NCBI GenBank assembly: GCA_015680685.1
Contig: MNCI01027470.1
Coordinates: forward strand, 230,668-294,667
Origin: Gnetum montanum
Lineage: Eukaryota > Streptophyta > Gnetopsida > Gnetales > Gnetaceae
Length of the DNA stretch: 64,000 nt
Direction of reading: 5' to 3'
Both the position numbers and the translations under genes were made by a program. Every line of letters begins with the position of its first letter. Position 1 is the first letter of the stretch. Under the pieces are notes generated by a model that did no database searches, was not told where the DNA came from, and was given only the letters and a program-made list of their open reading frames with translations. Below, piece after piece: positions 1 through 12,490 of the stretch.

Positions 1-261
1 CTATTTAAGCCATGCCTTAACCGCCTATGAACAACGATATAACGATGTGGAGAGATCGTGTCTCGCCTTAGTATTTTCCTTAAAAAATGACGACATTATC
101 TCTTCTGTAACCAAGTCTACATCATTTGCAAAAACAACATGCTTTGAGCTATCACCAACAACATCTACGAGTCAAGTAGGATAACTAGATGGAAGGCGAT
201 GATTACAGAGTTTGACCTGCGCTATGTTGCCCAATCTCTACTAAGGGTCATGCATTAGCCA
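1..261 (+). pseudogene. RNase H (RT-linked), C-terminal part, element A
   Basis: Bases 1 to about 90 read YLSHALTAYEQRYNDVERSC and then LALVFSLK, the usual end of the Ty3 RNase H that follows RT. After about base 90 the reading continues in other frames through decayed matches to the tether domain (around 180-250, with KGHALANQ). It would have degraded the RNA strand of the RNA-DNA hybrid during reverse transcription. The start lies upstream of the window. The same protein stretch is present at 35130-35420 in element C and, more degraded, at 14530-14790 in element B. Confidence 0.7.
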
Positions 262-266
262 ATCAG

Positions 267-890
267 TTGACTACATCACCAATACAAGATCAAGCGACGA
301 TCAACCTTGAATTCCCTGATGAAGATATTAGTAGCATAGACATAGTGCCCGATAATTACGATGCAATCTTGTACTTTGATGGAGCATCCACCTCCCGAGG
401 GGGAAGCGCTGCAGCCATCATAACATATCCTTCAAAAGAAATTCGTCCTTTTGCCTATTGACTAAACTTCCCTAGCACCAACAATGTGGCGGAGTACGAA
501 GGTCTTCTTAGAGGTCTTATAGTGGCATTAACTTCGGGGATCACACATCTTGTAGTTCGCGGTGATTCACAGTTAGTAATCAATCAAGTCACAGAGATCT
601 ACACATGCAAAGCTCCGCATTTGCAACCATACTGTGATCTGATGAAACATTTCCTAAAACAACTAATCAATGTAGACGTGCAACACATTCCTCAGAATGA
701 AAATACTATTGCTGACGCACTTGCCACACTAGCCTTGAACATGACACCTGAGATGTTCCATGCATTGTCTAGTTCTATAAAAAATTGTGCCAAACCTGTG
801 ATTAACACATTTGATGAAATACCCATAGTGTCCGTCAGCACTACGCAAGTAGTAGAGTGGTACGACGACATAAAAGAGTACCTTATATGA
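267..890 (+). pseudogene. Second (archaeal-type) RNase H, element A
   Basis: Two in-frame segments (267-461 and 486-890) separated by one stop at 459-461. The four acidic catalytic positions of RNase H are all visible: Asp in YFDGAS, Glu in AEYEGL, Asp in RGDSQL and Asp in ENTIADALA. This extra RNase H sits between the RT-linked RNase H and integrase, as in Tat/Ogre elements, where it is thought to replace or help the first enzyme. After about base 760 the protein continues as a linker towards integrase. It is well kept compared with its neighbours, but the stop makes it a pseudogene. Confidence 0.85.
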
Positions 891-2094
891 GGGGAACCAC
901 CACAACATCTGACGAGTGCTCAAAGGAATGCGGTACAAAAACGCTCTAGGTAGTATGCATTAATAGGAGACACCTTATGTCACAAGTCCTATGAAGGCAT
1001 CCTGTTGACGTGCATTAGTAGCATCGATGGCCAAACAATTGTGGAACAGGTTCACAAAGGATTGTGTGGAGGGCATATAACGTCCAAAGAAATGGCAATG
1101 AAAATTAGACGTCTGGGCTATTATTGACCACATATGGAGTACGATTGTTTCTCCAGGGTCAGGAAATACAACATTTGCCAAAGGCACGGTAACCTAATAC
1201 ATGTACCACCTAATGAGTTGCATACTACGCAAATCACATGACCATTCCAAAAATGGGGATTAGACATCATTGGATTGATAACACCACCATCTTCAACAGG
1301 ACATAGCTTCATCATCACTGCTACTAAATATTTCACCAAATGGGTTGAAGCTATTCCCCTTAGGAAAACCACGTCCAAATACATTTGCAACTTCATATTA
1401 GAAAGATCGTAACCCGCTTTGGTATCCCAATGATCATAGTCACCAATAATGGGCCACAATTTAGTAGCGCAGATACTAAAAGCTTCTGTGAAAGCCTAGG
1501 TATTAAACACTCATTTTCATCACCATATTACCCATAGAGCAATGGTCAAGTGGAGTCTACGAATAAAATGATCATCATGATGCTCAAGAAAATGCTGAAT
1601 CAGAGTAAGAGATGATGGCATGAGCAGTTGGTCTATGCACTATGGGCTTACCGAACAACGCATCAAACGTCCACAGGTAAGACACCATATAGTTTGGTAT
1701 ATGGATCTGAAGCTGTGTTACCTTTGGAGTTACAAGTTCCCTCACTACAAATAACGCTCTCTAGCCTCCTCGATGAAAACCAGAACAACGAACTATGCAT
1801 TGTTGACCTTGACTCGGTGAAGGAAGAAAGGGTAAGAATGCTTGATCAAATCGAATGGTACCAGAAACAACAACAATAACATCATCAACATGATCCACAT
1901 AAGTGGTGATCAAGGAAGGTGACCTAGGTCTCAAGGTAGTCTACAAACACCCAGACAAATTCTCAGCTAATTGGGAAGGAACTTACTTAGTCGCTAAAGC
2001 ATATGACAACAGGGAATTCAAGCTCGCTGACATGGATGAAAACGAATTGGCCAGTCCTATGAATCACGTGTACCTAAAACCATTCTACATCTAA
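891..2094 (+). pseudogene. Integrase, element A
   Basis: From about 1060 an HHCC zinc-binding segment is readable (CGGHITSKEMAMKIRRLGYY, later a CxxC-like NICQRHG). The rve core follows (WGLDIIG, FTKWVEAIPLRKTTS, GPQFSS). The second catalytic Asp reads Asn (VTNNGPQF instead of VTDNG) and the Glu lies in QVEST. The C-terminal part is in two open pieces, 1628-1879 (WAYRTTHQTSTGKTPY, YGSEAVLPLELQ) and 1903-2094, which ends NHVYLKPFYI, the normal end of pol in this family. There are several frameshifts between 1400 and 1630. The protein would insert cDNA into the host chromosome. It is inactive as it stands. Confidence 0.85.
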
Positions 2095-2099
2095 TGATC

Positions 2100-2500
2100 T
2101 TAAGGTACATTATGGTCCTAGAATCATGACCTAAAAATGATACCACAGAATGGTCCTGGAGCTATGACTTAAAACTAGCACCACAGAACGTCTTGGCATC
2201 ATAGCCTAAAATTGATACCATAGAATGGTCCTAGAGCTATGACTTAAAACTAGCACCATAGAACGTCCTGGCATCATGATGGTAAACTGACACCATAGAA
2301 CTCTGTCCGACATGACACTAAACTGTCACATTCATTCATCAAAGTCCACTAAGACTATAAACTGGCTAGCCTCTTCATAGTCCACCACGACTATAAACTA
2401 GCATTGCACCATACGCTACGACGCTAAACTGGCAATGTCCAACGTGTTATGACGTAAAACTAATCCACGAGAGTTTGCCAAGACTATAAACTGACAACTT
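2100..2500 (+). repeat. Minisatellite of about 37-38 bp units after integrase (A)
   Basis: Directly after the pol stop there are units starting ACCAYAGAA and ending in a TTAAAACTAGC or TAAACTGGC-type core. Two unit types alternate, giving a dimer of about 75 bp at 2147-2325. More degraded cores (TATAAACTGGC, TAAACTGGCA) continue to about 2500. The same core sequence follows integrase in elements B and C and also precedes RT in B and C. Confidence 0.8.
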
Positions 2501-3625
2501 CTTTACTAGCCCACTAATCTATTGCTGAAATTGAATGGCATGTCATCATCAACTTGCTCAATGAATTCATCACATGGACTCCGAGAACATTGCTGCTGCT
2601 CAATCTTGTTTGCCTGTGGTTGCACGTGGTGTTTCCATCCCATCGGTTGCATCCATGTTTAAAGTGTTAAGCTAACTCATTTAATTGTTGTCTTCTTGTT
2701 TTCTTAGAGTTGTGTTTGCAGGATGACACCCAAAGGTGTTCTTACACGAATACACTTCATCACGGTGACAAGGTACCACATTGTTCTTGATGCAAGTAAC
2801 CAGGTTAATCAAACCATTCACAAGTACATTCCCAGTTACTCAAACATCCCTTATTCCCTAACATGTTCTCTCTACCCTATTCCCTAATACATCCCAGTCA
2901 CCCCAAACTTGAACCACACTGTTGCACACTGTAACTCTCTAGGCAGTTGCGTAACACGACATAGCCTATGATACAATTACAAGCACATGAGCATGAGTGT
3001 AACAAAAAAATAAAAATAAAATAATGCTCTCCCAAAAGAAAAAAAATAAAAAAAAGAGAAAGAGCAAAAGAAAAAAAATAATATATAAAATTAAAGAGCA
3101 AAAATCCATCACAAGACCATTGGCACTTTCCATATAAGCCCCAAGCGGGAAGGTACTTGTCTTGGAAGAAAACACTCATGTCTCAAACAATCATGTTACA
3201 TCTCACCGTGTGGCTTTGGCTGTTGGACAATAGGTTCCCTTTGACACTCAATAAGGGTCCTGTTTCTCCAAAGAACGCACCACCTCACCACATGGCTTTG
3301 GTTGTGACAACAAGTTCTCTTAAATAGGATACAAGAGTCTCATTCTCCCAAAGGATGCACATCTCATGCTTTGATCCCAAGTCTGCTAGATACTGGCTAT
3401 TGACAAGGACCAACATGATGCGTTCACACAAGAGCTTTCCCTTTCCCACAGTTAAACAAAATCATCCCTTCATCAATCCCTGATCCCACAGTAACAAACC
3501 TTCTTCCTATACGTCTCAAAACCTCATTTCTCGATCCCATGTACTTCTAATCATGGTGTGATGACATTTGGCCAAGTGCTGATGGACAATGCTTGATACC
3601 TAGTTGCTCGTGGTGTTTTGTACTT
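2501..3625 (+). other. Noncoding 3' region of element A
   Basis: No convincing ORF. It holds a pyrimidine-rich acceptor-like site at about 2690-2721 (ending GTGTTTGCAG, then GATGAC). The block that follows, about 2722-2775, resembles one in element C at about 38237-38290. A purine-rich low-complexity stretch of A with some G lies at about 3004-3100; open frames on its minus strand are low-complexity artefacts. The rest I do not recognise. Confidence 0.5.
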
Positions 3626-3679
3626 CTTTGTCGACTCCTCTTAGGTAGATTCCTCCAGACGTCAGCAAAGAGGGACTAA
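3626..3679 (+). promoter_or_regulatory. Stem-loop and polypurine tract before LTR A
   Basis: CTTTGTCGAC (3626-3635) can pair with GTCAGCAAAG (3661-3670) with one mismatch and one G-U. The purine run AGCAAAGAGGGA (about 3664-3675) ends just before the LTR and is the expected plus-strand primer. The same arrangement precedes the LTRs of elements B and C. Confidence 0.7.
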
Positions 3680-5073
3680 TGAAACACCACAAAATTTTGG
3701 CCTAGCACTTTCAAACAAAATTCAAGTTAAGTCATGCTGTTGCCCAACATAAGTACAGCATAACTGAACTTGAGAGTCTCCAAAACGGCATGAAATGACA
3801 TTCAATGGAGCAAGAAAAGTTCCCTTGGGGCCTACAGATGACTACTCCAAGTTTCAGCATCCAGAACCCAAGATTTCAATTCAAAATCGTACAAATCTTG
3901 TTACTCACGCTAAGGTCATGCCCAGGTCACGCTGGTGACATGAGTCCAGCGTGAGTGCCCTAAAATAGCCCCAAAACAGCCCCAAAACAACATCAAAATG
4001 ATCTGATTTTGAAGGAACAAGGCTCCCTAAAGATCCACTAATGATTACCCCAGGTTTCCAACCCTTAGAATCTTGATTTCAGGCTCAAAAATACACTGTT
4101 TCATTGCTCACACCCAGGTCACGCCCAGCTCACACCCAGCTCATGCCCAGCTCATGCTCACACCCAGCACACGCCTAGCTCATGCTCATGCCTAGCTCAC
4201 GCAAGGACAAGATCAACTCAAGGCGACATCTTGTAGCAACCGATCCTAGTGAGCTGGAACCAAGTTTTCTTTGCAAATTCATTGTAAATTTTTATTGTAA
4301 GCTCCACCATGTATGAGCTTGTTAAGCCCTTACGCTGCTTTCATGGGCGTGAGTTAGCTTACGTTCTAAAATACAGTGCACCTAGTCTAAAACATAGCTT
4401 GCCCACGTACACCTGTCATATGATCTGTCATTCTCTCATCTCGTTGCCATCGATCCTGTTCATTCCTACTCCCAAGCCTAGACAAATGCATAAATACCTT
4501 GTGCAAAGACATAAACAGGGTTGGCAAATGTTGGTAGAAATTTAATAAAAAGAAACCAGCAATCTTGAGCCTAGACGTACGTGATTCCCAACACCTGCAA
4601 AAACCACACATCAGAGCTTAACATCTGACTTGCAATCCAGATTCGCAACTACGTTTTGACCGGTGCACGTTTTTTTTGTCAATTAATATAATACAGTTTC
4701 ATTTTTGCCATCCATCGTACTGCCATGATTTATTGTTTGCATTGTTCCATTTCATTGCATATTCCTGCATACATTTTGTCTATGCTTACGTTCCAGCACA
4801 TTTCGTTAAGTTTCGTTATGTTTCGTTACATTTTGTTACGCTACTTTGCGTTACATTATTTTCTCTATTTTACGTTTGTGATGATAACCCCAGCATAGGC
4901 AATAGCGTACGCTCGGGGAAGTCCTTGGTTGATCTACGTGCAGACCATCCAAGGCACTCTGCCTTTGTTTTTCCAGCTTGCCCTCACGTGAAGGCAGGGT
5001 CTTCTGTTTCTCTCCGGAGATCTTTCGACGTACGTTTCCTTCCAGCCTTACGCTGACGATTTTGGACAGCACA
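3680..5073 (+). repeat. 3' LTR of element A
   Basis: It starts TGAAACACCAC, as do the LTRs at 16877, 20619 and 39027, and ends in CAGCACA. A TATA-like CATAAATA lies at 4490-4497. Around 4919-4965 it has the U5 motif AAGTCCTTGGTTGATC followed by a partly complementary CCAAGGCACTCTGCC, also seen in the other LTRs of the family. About 1.39 kb long. Open frames inside it (for example 4676-5056) have no recognisable protein. Confidence 0.8.
4106..4202 (+). repeat. Short tandem repeats (about 10 bp) in the U3 of LTR A
   Basis: About nine degenerate copies of CCCAGCTCATG or CACACCCAG in a row. They lie upstream of the TATA-like box, so they may be U3 regulatory repeats; that role is inferred. Confidence 0.7.
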
Positions 5074-7406
5074 CTACCTTTGAACTTTTTCCCTCAAGGA
5101 CATAACTTCCTCCCATAGGGATTCACTAAACCTCTTTAGCTCCCATGAAGCTTTTGCACATGACATTGCTAAATCAGTGGCAATGTCATAAAGCTTCATG
5201 GGTATACTAGAAACATCATAGGAAAGTCTAAACAAGGAGTCTACCTTCATGTTTCTGCTAGAGTCCCACTTCATGGATGGTACTACACAAAGCATAAAAT
5301 GCAACAATAAGACAAAACCTTAAATAGCCATAATACAAACAAAGCCTATGACTAAAGCACATAAAATAAAATCCTTACCAAGCTTAGGAGTAACCTGATG
5401 TAATCGATCAATGATGTCCTTAGCCATCCCACATAGGAACTCCACTTTGTTTGGAGTCTCTAATCATGGTTTCACATGAACTTAGGGATGGAAGCTTGTA
5501 TTAGTGGCTCAGGAACTACTGTAAGCATAAAAATCATTGACAGGTTAGGATGGCAACCAAATATAACCAATAAGATATGAAAAAAATAGTGAGGCATAAG
5601 CATACCTAGCTCCTCCTCCTCCTCCTTCTTTGGGATGATGATGGGATAGGTACTTGGTACTACCTAACCAAACAAGGCACCTAAATCATCTATACCTATG
5701 TTGAAAAGTCCTTCAACCATGGGTTGCTTTAGGGGTGCCTCTTCTACATGCCTTTGCTCTACCTCCACTGTAGCTTGGGCTACTATAACTTGATGCTTGT
5801 CTACAACCAGAATACATAGAAAACTAATTAACACATGAAATCATAAAATAGCCATAAAATCTTAAAACATGGAAATAGCCAAATTTAAATAAGGCATACC
5901 TTCAACTGCCTGCTAGGATGGTTGAAGCTTAAAATTAAGCTTCTTCGAGGTAGGTTGATTTGATGATAGGGGTGCCTCCTCCATAGGCCTATTGAGTTTC
6001 TCTCTAGCCACCCTTTAGTCTCCAAGCATCATCATTTGGCATCTTGAACACTGGCAGGAAACAAGAGAGGCTCATCATCATTAGTACTATCAAAAGACTC
6101 GTGCTACCTAACATCAAGATTCTTAGTGGTGATGGATAATATCTCATCCACCTCCTCTGGTGGATTTTGGGCTTGCATCATTGGATAAATGTGTTTTATC
6201 CTAGGCTTAGAAAGTTGGCTTGGATCTTGGAAAATCCATTGTCCATTCCTATACACCACCAGAAACTTTGCAAACCTCTTTATATAACTTGCAAAAAATG
6301 CAAAGTGCATATGGATTATTGTAGAGGTGTCAACATAGAGTCTAAGAATCTTCTCTTGAAGCCTAGTAGCCAAAGCAGTAGCCCAATCAAATTTAATGTC
6401 CTTCATCTAGACCTTCTTAAAGGTCCATCCCTACACTAGGCGAATTACCTTCTTTTGTCATAGCAATTTGGGAAACACATGAGACTTAAACAAAGGATAT
6501 GATTTCTTTGCATCAGTGTTCATGAAGCTATCCATTGAAACTTCAAAGTGGCCCATGCTAGCACCAAGCCACTCTAGAACTTCCGCATGGTGGCTTGATT
6601 CCCTCACTATTCTAATGGGAACCTTGGCTTCATTAGTAGGGATTCCAAACAAGTCATGAAAGAGGCCAACACCTATGTCAATGTTTACCTTAACACCTCG
6701 AATGATGGTGCTAAAGCAACCAACCTCCTCATCAAAGGAGTCGATAATATGCAACATCTTCATAGCACGGATGAAAGGAATAGATGCCATAAATACATCA
6801 AGAAAACCTACTGGATGTTTACTTGAACATATCTAGGTGCTTGCCCCTTTAGCCACTCTTGCATTGATGCCACATCATCAAACTTTAGGATGAGGGTTTC
6901 CTCATGACGTGAATGTGCAAGTGGTATAGTGACATTAGTTGAGTTGGAAGGTCCTACGAAGCAATAACCAAGGGTTAGCATCCATATGAGTAATTTCAAC
7001 AACCAAGAAGAGCAATAAAATAATTAATGCCATAAAACACCAGAAGCTACATGTTCACCTTTACTTTTCTTCTATAATGTGAAGGTTCCAAATACAAGGG
7101 TATGATATGTGCCATTGACATCTACCCATCAACTATGCATCATCCTATCATCCTTGCACTTATTGTATACTATGTTGAACTTGGTGGTGTATTCATTAAA
7201 GTCCCCTCTTAATTGTTGATACACAATAGTGTTGATTTGGGAACTCTTGGTGAATTCATCTAGAGTAGTTTGAGCCACTACTAGGATTTGGTCATTAACA
7301 ACCAAGCCTTGTTCATTAACCTTGTACCTGCAAGATGTTAAATTAATGAAGTTAGGTACACAATCAAGCCCAAACCATAAAAACATCACAATAATCATGT
7401 TTACCC

Positions 7407-7848
7407 CTATAGATCATACATAGTGTGGGGTGGGTTTTGGAATAATGTGTGGGCTCTATGCACCACCATCAAGGTATTATCAGTATTGTATTGACTATAC
7501 TCTGGCATCATCTAGATATCTGAAAGGTAGTGTGTACTTATAGCATCTATAGTTCCCCTTGTAGTCTTAGGAACCAGTTTATCAATACTATACCTAGTGA
7601 TCAATCCTGATGCCAGAGGCAACAGGGTTTCCACAACAACCCTAGCTACATCCATGGACAAGTGTGACCATAGCATCACACTAAAGTTCCTAAGGAGGTA
7701 GGCAAGGAAGTCCCTTTCCCCAGGCCAGAACCATAACAAAAGCTTTCCAAGGGACATGTTGTGAGGTAAAGTATTGGTCTTAGGATGACCAATATAGCAT
7801 AAAATGCTAACTAGCTCCACTATAAATAGAATAGGCCTTAAGAAAACC
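7407..7848 (-). pseudogene. HAD/FCP1-like domain exon, antisense gene copy 1
   Basis: A hydrophobic strand (ILFIVELVSILCY) lies where HAD motif I would be, followed by PGERDFLAYLLRNFSVMLWS, the pattern of the FCP1/NIF phosphatase fold (R/PG..EFL.fl...F.v.iWS). The Ser of WSHLS would be motif II. The expected nucleophile Asp is Glu. The exon ends after MPEYSQY and a TLFQNP segment that copy 2 also has. Family resemblance is by eye. Activity as a phosphatase looks unlikely. Confidence 0.5.
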
Positions 7849-7859
7849 CTACATCAAAC

Positions 7860-9105
7860 AAAGAAAAAATATTATGACCTATTAGAGTTAGAGAATTTAG
7901 ACAAAACATCTAGTTGGAGGTGAAATTAGCCTTGTAAAAAGCTCTAAGGTATTTATCTAAATTAGTCTAAGTGACTTCATGAGAAAAAATTATCATAACC
8001 TTGCACATCCTTCAATCATGACCAATTGGAACTTCTCTATAAATTTAGAAAAAAATTCCTAAGTCAAAGGTAAAATTAGCCTATGTAAAAAGCTCTTAGA
8101 TGTTTATCTAAATTAGCTTGAGAAATTCTATAAAAGTGTTGTTATCATATTTCATAGCCTTAACAGCCAAATTATGCATAAATTATGAAGAAAAATCACC
8201 TAAATTATGCATAAATTTGGAAAAAAGCAAGGATAAGTTTAGAAAAAAATCATTTAAAATTATGCAAAGCATGCATAAGTTTGGAAAAAATATCTAAACT
8301 ACAGACAAATTTAGAAAAGGCATGATAAACTTAGAAAAAAGAAAAAAGCCATGAAGCCATAGCAAAAACATATTTAAAATACAAAAAGCTTTAACTCTTC
8401 TTAAAAAGGAAAAATTTAGCATATCAACCACTTCTATTTTGGGTAAGGTACTATAACCATGAATTTTTCCTTGATTCACACAACCATAGCAAAAGTTTCA
8501 TAAAAAAATCATTTTAAATCCAATTGGAGTGATTCCAACTCCATTGGAAAGCCATAACTCCCTCATTTCAAAGCCAAATGAAATGAGACAACAACCATCA
8601 GAAAGCTTAAAAAAAGGGCTACAAACAAATAACCTTTAATTTTACATATATGTAACCATTTTACTAAGAAAAAAAATACATAAATTGGCTTTCTTCTTCA
8701 TAGCAAAACTTCAAAAATCCCAAAGCCTAAATTTCATATAGCCATTAAAATGGTTGAAATAGCCAAAACCATTATTTAAATTCACATCAAAATAATAGGA
8801 TATGATTTTCTTAAAATTTAATTTTAACAAATCCTAAGGCTTGCATCTAAAAAAATTGGCCATACCCCAAGATTTTGAGAAAAAAGCGCAAAATAAGAAG
8901 CCGTATTTTCAAATTCTAATCTACAAAAGCTAAAGTGATAAAACAACTATAGATCTGCATGGGAGAAGCCAAAATAGGAGATGGAATTTTATCAAAATTC
9001 CATTTTAATCCCCCTATTGGAGTAGATATGAAAAAGTGACCTCAAGGTCTAAAAAGAAAAAAACTAAAGAAATCATAAAAAACAAAGGCAAAAATAGGTA
9101 GAATT
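7860..9105. other. AT-rich intron 1 of antisense gene copy 1
   Basis: About 1.25 kb of A-rich sequence with no plausible coding in either direction, apart from short runs such as 8294-8479 on the minus strand that I cannot place. It lies between the proposed exon 1 donor and exon 2 acceptor. Repeated AAATTTRGAAAAAA-like strings give it low complexity. Confidence 0.5.
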
Positions 9106-9209
9106 GCCTACCTCAAAGCAGTGATAGATGGGGCCTCAATGGAGATAGGCCTAGGAACCTTTGATAACTCCCTAAATGCTCATCCATCCTGTATATCATA
9201 TGGTGCCAT

Positions 9210-9829
9210 GGTAGGCTCAACGTTGAAAAAGAGGAAAATTAGGAGAAGATGGAAGTTCTGCGTTGGCTGCAGGAAAGATCGGAGGCTTCCATGTTGAAGA
9301 TTGGTTGTGGCTACCACAAGAATCTCTGCTAGAGCTCTCCTCCAATGTGCTATTGCTAAAAGATAACAATTATGATCAAAATTTGCAAAATCTGACTTAT
9401 AAAACCCTTGTAAAACCTAAACAAAACACCTTCTACTAATTTAGTGTACCATGACTACAAGTTCATTGAAGAGAAAGGGGGGAAAGTCTAGTTCATGTTG
9501 GTTTTAGGGCAGAATAAAACTTCACTTTTCAAAATTTTAAATTTTTGGATTATGAACCTCACCCTACACCTTCCCTTTTGGCCAAAATTTACATCAACGC
9601 TGATATTTCTTGCCAATCTTGACACTTTAAAGATTATGACAAGCTTGATTTAATACTTCCATGTTGTGAATGCCATGCATAGTGTGGAAACATGTTCATT
9701 ATTCTACAAATTAATGAGCATTAAAATATCTTTCTATGTTTAGTAACCGAAACTTAGCTTTTTCAACCCTGGGTTTCCAAATTTGGACAAAACATGAGCA
9801 TGGGTAAGCACCATGGATTTCCATGCTAC
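9210..9829. other. Presumed 5' flank of antisense gene copy 1
   Basis: No coding seen. On the minus strand a TATA-like TTTTATAAG lies near 9398-9405, roughly 190 bp before the proposed ATG at 9209. This makes it a possible but weak core promoter. Confidence 0.3.
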
Positions 9830-12490
9830 AACAATAGCGCCTAATATGGAAGAAAGGGGGTAACACTTATTCTAACCTCGAAACACTCATCTAGCATGAC
9901 TTTGACCCCAAAGTGGAGCCCACATGACCTAGAACCCCTCTAATAATCTTCAATAGCCAAAAAACCTCACCGAACCTAGTCAAAACTAGTCAAAGCTAGT
10001 TGAAACCTAGGATTTGGTGTTTTTCACACTATGGAAGACTTCTTCCATGCTAAGCCTTTAACCCTCAGCATGGAAAGATGGGGGGAAGCCAAAAATAACC
10101 TAAATTGATGAGCTAATGATCATTTCTTGATGCTTAGTGATCCTCAAACCCTACTAGAATCCTCTAGAGCATTTGGGAGCTCCAAAAGGGTAAAAAATGG
10201 CACAAAGCTATCATCCCCCTCTTGTCCACATTGAGGCCATCATTATTAGTGTGGAAGGAAAAAGGGGGGGTGGGGTGGGGGGGTTCCGGGGGCAGCGGAG
10301 ATTGCATGAGGTACTTAGAAGCCTTCAAACTATCAAATCTTGACACCCAACATTGGCCATTAACATCGGCAACCTTAGAGGTTAACATGCATGGTTGATC
10401 ATTGTCGATTTGGCCTAGATCTAAATTTTTCCACTAAGGGGAACCTCTTCTACACTAACCCTTCCAGCCTTAGTGTGGAAAAAAGTTGGGAAGCTTGAAG
10501 AACTTCTCATAACCCCCCAAAATGACCAGTTCTTGATCTTAAGCATTGATGGCCAATGCGAGTAACCCTGTGAGCACTCATGCATGGCTAGATTGACCAA
10601 AAATGATCAAAAAATATTTTCCCCCAATTTCCTCAATAACAGCAACATCGGTAACCTTGTGAACATGCATGCATGCTTGAAAGTTGCCATAGAAGGCCAA
10701 AAAGCTTTTCCCCAATTTTTTCACACTTTGCATGGAAGCCCTAGCCTAGAAAAAGTAGGNACTAAGCATAGAAGCCCTAGAATAGAAAATTAAGGACACC
10801 CAAAACCCACTTATCAACCTTCAAGATAGCCAAATTTTGACACTAGTCATTCACCATTATTGCTAGTAGCCTTAGAAGCCTGCATGCATGGTTGAAAGTG
10901 ACCATAAAATATGAAAAAGCCTTCTCCCAAATTTTTCACACTGGGCATGGAAGCCCCAATGTGGAAAAAGAGGGAGAAGTCTAAAACCACTTTAAAAACC
11001 TTTAAAATAATTAGTTTTGACTCCAAACCCTAATCCTCATCCCCAACAACCCTGGGGGTTAACATGCATGGTTGATTGAAGTCAAAACTAGGCTAGATAT
11101 GAGTTTTATGGTATCTACACACTAGGAGTTCCCCCAATCCATGATTCTCAATGTAGAAATTAATGGGAAAATCCATTTGAAGTCCATAACTACCTTTGAA
11201 CAATGTTAGCCAAGCTTGTATGCACTCTAGGACCTTGTCGACATCATTTGGAGCTTTCAAACTTTAAGAAACTAATGTTAGAAGGCCTAAAATATATTCC
11301 CCCTTATTTTCCATTCTAAGATCTTAATCATTAGTGTGAAAAGAAGGGATAAGTCCAAAAAAGACTTAGAAATACTGAAAGTTACCAAAACATAACACCA
11401 AACCCTAGTCTTTGACGTTGGTAGCCCTAGAGGTTGACATGCAAAGTCGATTAAGGTTAAAATTGGTTGAAAATTCTTTTACCCTTGTTTTCCATGTTGG
11501 GCTTTCTATCCCCAATGTGGAAGAAAGGGGAAAAGCCAAACAACCACTTGGTGATACTCAAAACTATCAAATTTTGACATGGATCCATTGCCCTTGACCC
11601 TGGCATCCTCGAGAGATAACATGCATGATTGATTATAATCAGAATTAGCCTAGATCTAATATTCTTACTTCCTCCATGTTGGAGTAACTTTCCTAACATG
11701 GAAACAAGGGGAAAAATTTTCTTTTCCAATTTTGAAGGCAAGATGACACTCCCAAAAGCTAAAGATATTTACCATAGAAGCCTAGGACCTCATAGCCTCA
11801 AAGATTTCACTTGTTTGACCTCATTTCAACCTTCAAAACCTATTCCCCCCATTCTTCCATGCTGGAGTAACTCCCCCAATGTGAAAACATGGGGGAAGAC
11901 CTTAAGTACCCTTAAATAACCTTCAAACATGTCCAAAATCAACTAGAAACTTGTAGAATCAAAGTTTGTAGCCCTAGGGGCCTAGAAATGTGATCAAGGT
12001 GCCCCAAAATCACTCTAAATCCATCAAATATGTGTCCCCCTATTTTTCCATGTTGAGGTTACTATGCCTAGCATAAAAAAATGGGGATAAAGTTTTTTCA
12101 ACACCTATAAAGCCTCGAAATGGCCTCAAATTACCTTAGAACAAAGTCGATAGATGCATAAGTTCCAAATTTGGAATTCAGCTACCTATTTGACCATGTT
12201 TGACCTCATTTTTGCTTGGATTTTTGTTTTTTGATGTTGAACCCCCTGCTTTTCCATGCTAGCTAGCATGACAACAAGGGGGGAAGACCTTAGAACTTGC
12301 TTTTTAGCCCCTACAAACCTCTAGAGAGCCCAATTTTGATGGGTTTAACCCTATGCTACCTTGGGAAGAACCCAAAACCTCAATTTGGGACTTCTGAACA
12401 CTTGAAAACATTTTTCTCCTTAGTCTCCATACTAATGGCCCCTATTTCCATGCTAAGCCCAACGCGGAAGCCTTAAAACACTTAATAACC
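9830..12490 (+). repeat. Degenerate tandem array, about 190 bp period, hairpin-bearing (B)
   Basis: About 13 units carry the same pair of motifs: a TTCCATGYTGG-like string and, 20-30 bp later, its inverse CCYARCATGGAA, usually next to runs of C and then G (CCCCC ... GGGGGAAG). Cores lie near 10040, 10250, 10450, 10720, 10925, 11120, 11310, 11480, 11670, 11845, 12030, 12240 and 12430. Between cores, phrases such as 'AAC(A)TGCATG(G/C)TTGA' and 'CCTTAGAAG' recur. One ambiguous base is at 10760. Similar CATGGAA/TTCC motifs occur in LTR B at 17200-17395. Open frames here (10164, 10584, 11412, 11629) follow the repeats and are not genes. Confidence 0.7.
10264..10292 (+). other. Potential G-quadruplex tract
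   Basis: Four G-runs of 7, 4, 7 and 5, separated by T, T and TTCC, fit the canonical quadruplex pattern. It lies inside the tandem array of element B. Confidence 0.6.

Larger units (their letters stand above)
1..5073 (+). mobile_element. Element A: 3' part of a Tat-like Ty3/gypsy retrotransposon
   Basis: The window opens inside pol. In order it shows the end of the RT-linked RNase H, a second RNase H, integrase, a minisatellite, a long untranslated stretch, a polypurine tract and a 3' LTR. Two RNase H domains before integrase are characteristic of the Tat/Ogre lineage. The 5' half lies outside the window. At 5073/5074 the LTR abuts the antisense gene of element B, so A was probably inserted into B, or the two were joined by a deletion. 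The coding parts carry several stops and frameshifts, so the copy is dead. Confidence 0.85.
5074..9209 (-). pseudogene. Antisense retrotransposon gene, copy 1 (element B)
   Basis: The minus strand carries a split gene. Exon 1 is 9209-9112: ATG, one in-frame TGA, then the donor GAG|GTAGGC at phase 2. Exon 2 begins at 7848 after a pyrimidine-rich acceptor and holds a HAD-like domain (about 7848-7407). An intron ends with TTGCAG at about 7329, and exon 3 runs to about 7129. A second conserved block spans about 7002-6104 (SMQEWLKG, DSFDEEVGCFSTIIRGVKV, FLVVYRNGQWIFQDP). An acidic stretch lies around 5800-5600 and a coiled-coil-like end at 5307-5074. LTR A cuts off the C-terminus. Copies 2 and 3 (28432-32934 and 56345-62690) match block by block. 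Function unknown; stops and frameshifts make it a pseudogene. Confidence 0.7.

Noticed and set aside
2100-2500. env-like ORF after integrase, as in Athila elements
   Set aside because: No open frame beyond short runs between integrase and the PPT in A, B or C; the space is repeats and noncoding sequence.
2898-3179. Two overlapping minus-strand ORFs (93 and 69 aa)
   Set aside because: They come from the A-rich low-complexity stretch read as Phe/Leu runs; no conserved counterpart in element C.
4676-5056. 126-aa plus-strand ORF
   Set aside because: Lies wholly inside LTR A (R-U5) and has no counterpart in the other LTRs of the family.
10164-11919. Several 60-95 aa ORFs on both strands
   Set aside because: They fall in the 190-bp tandem array and reflect its repeated sequence.
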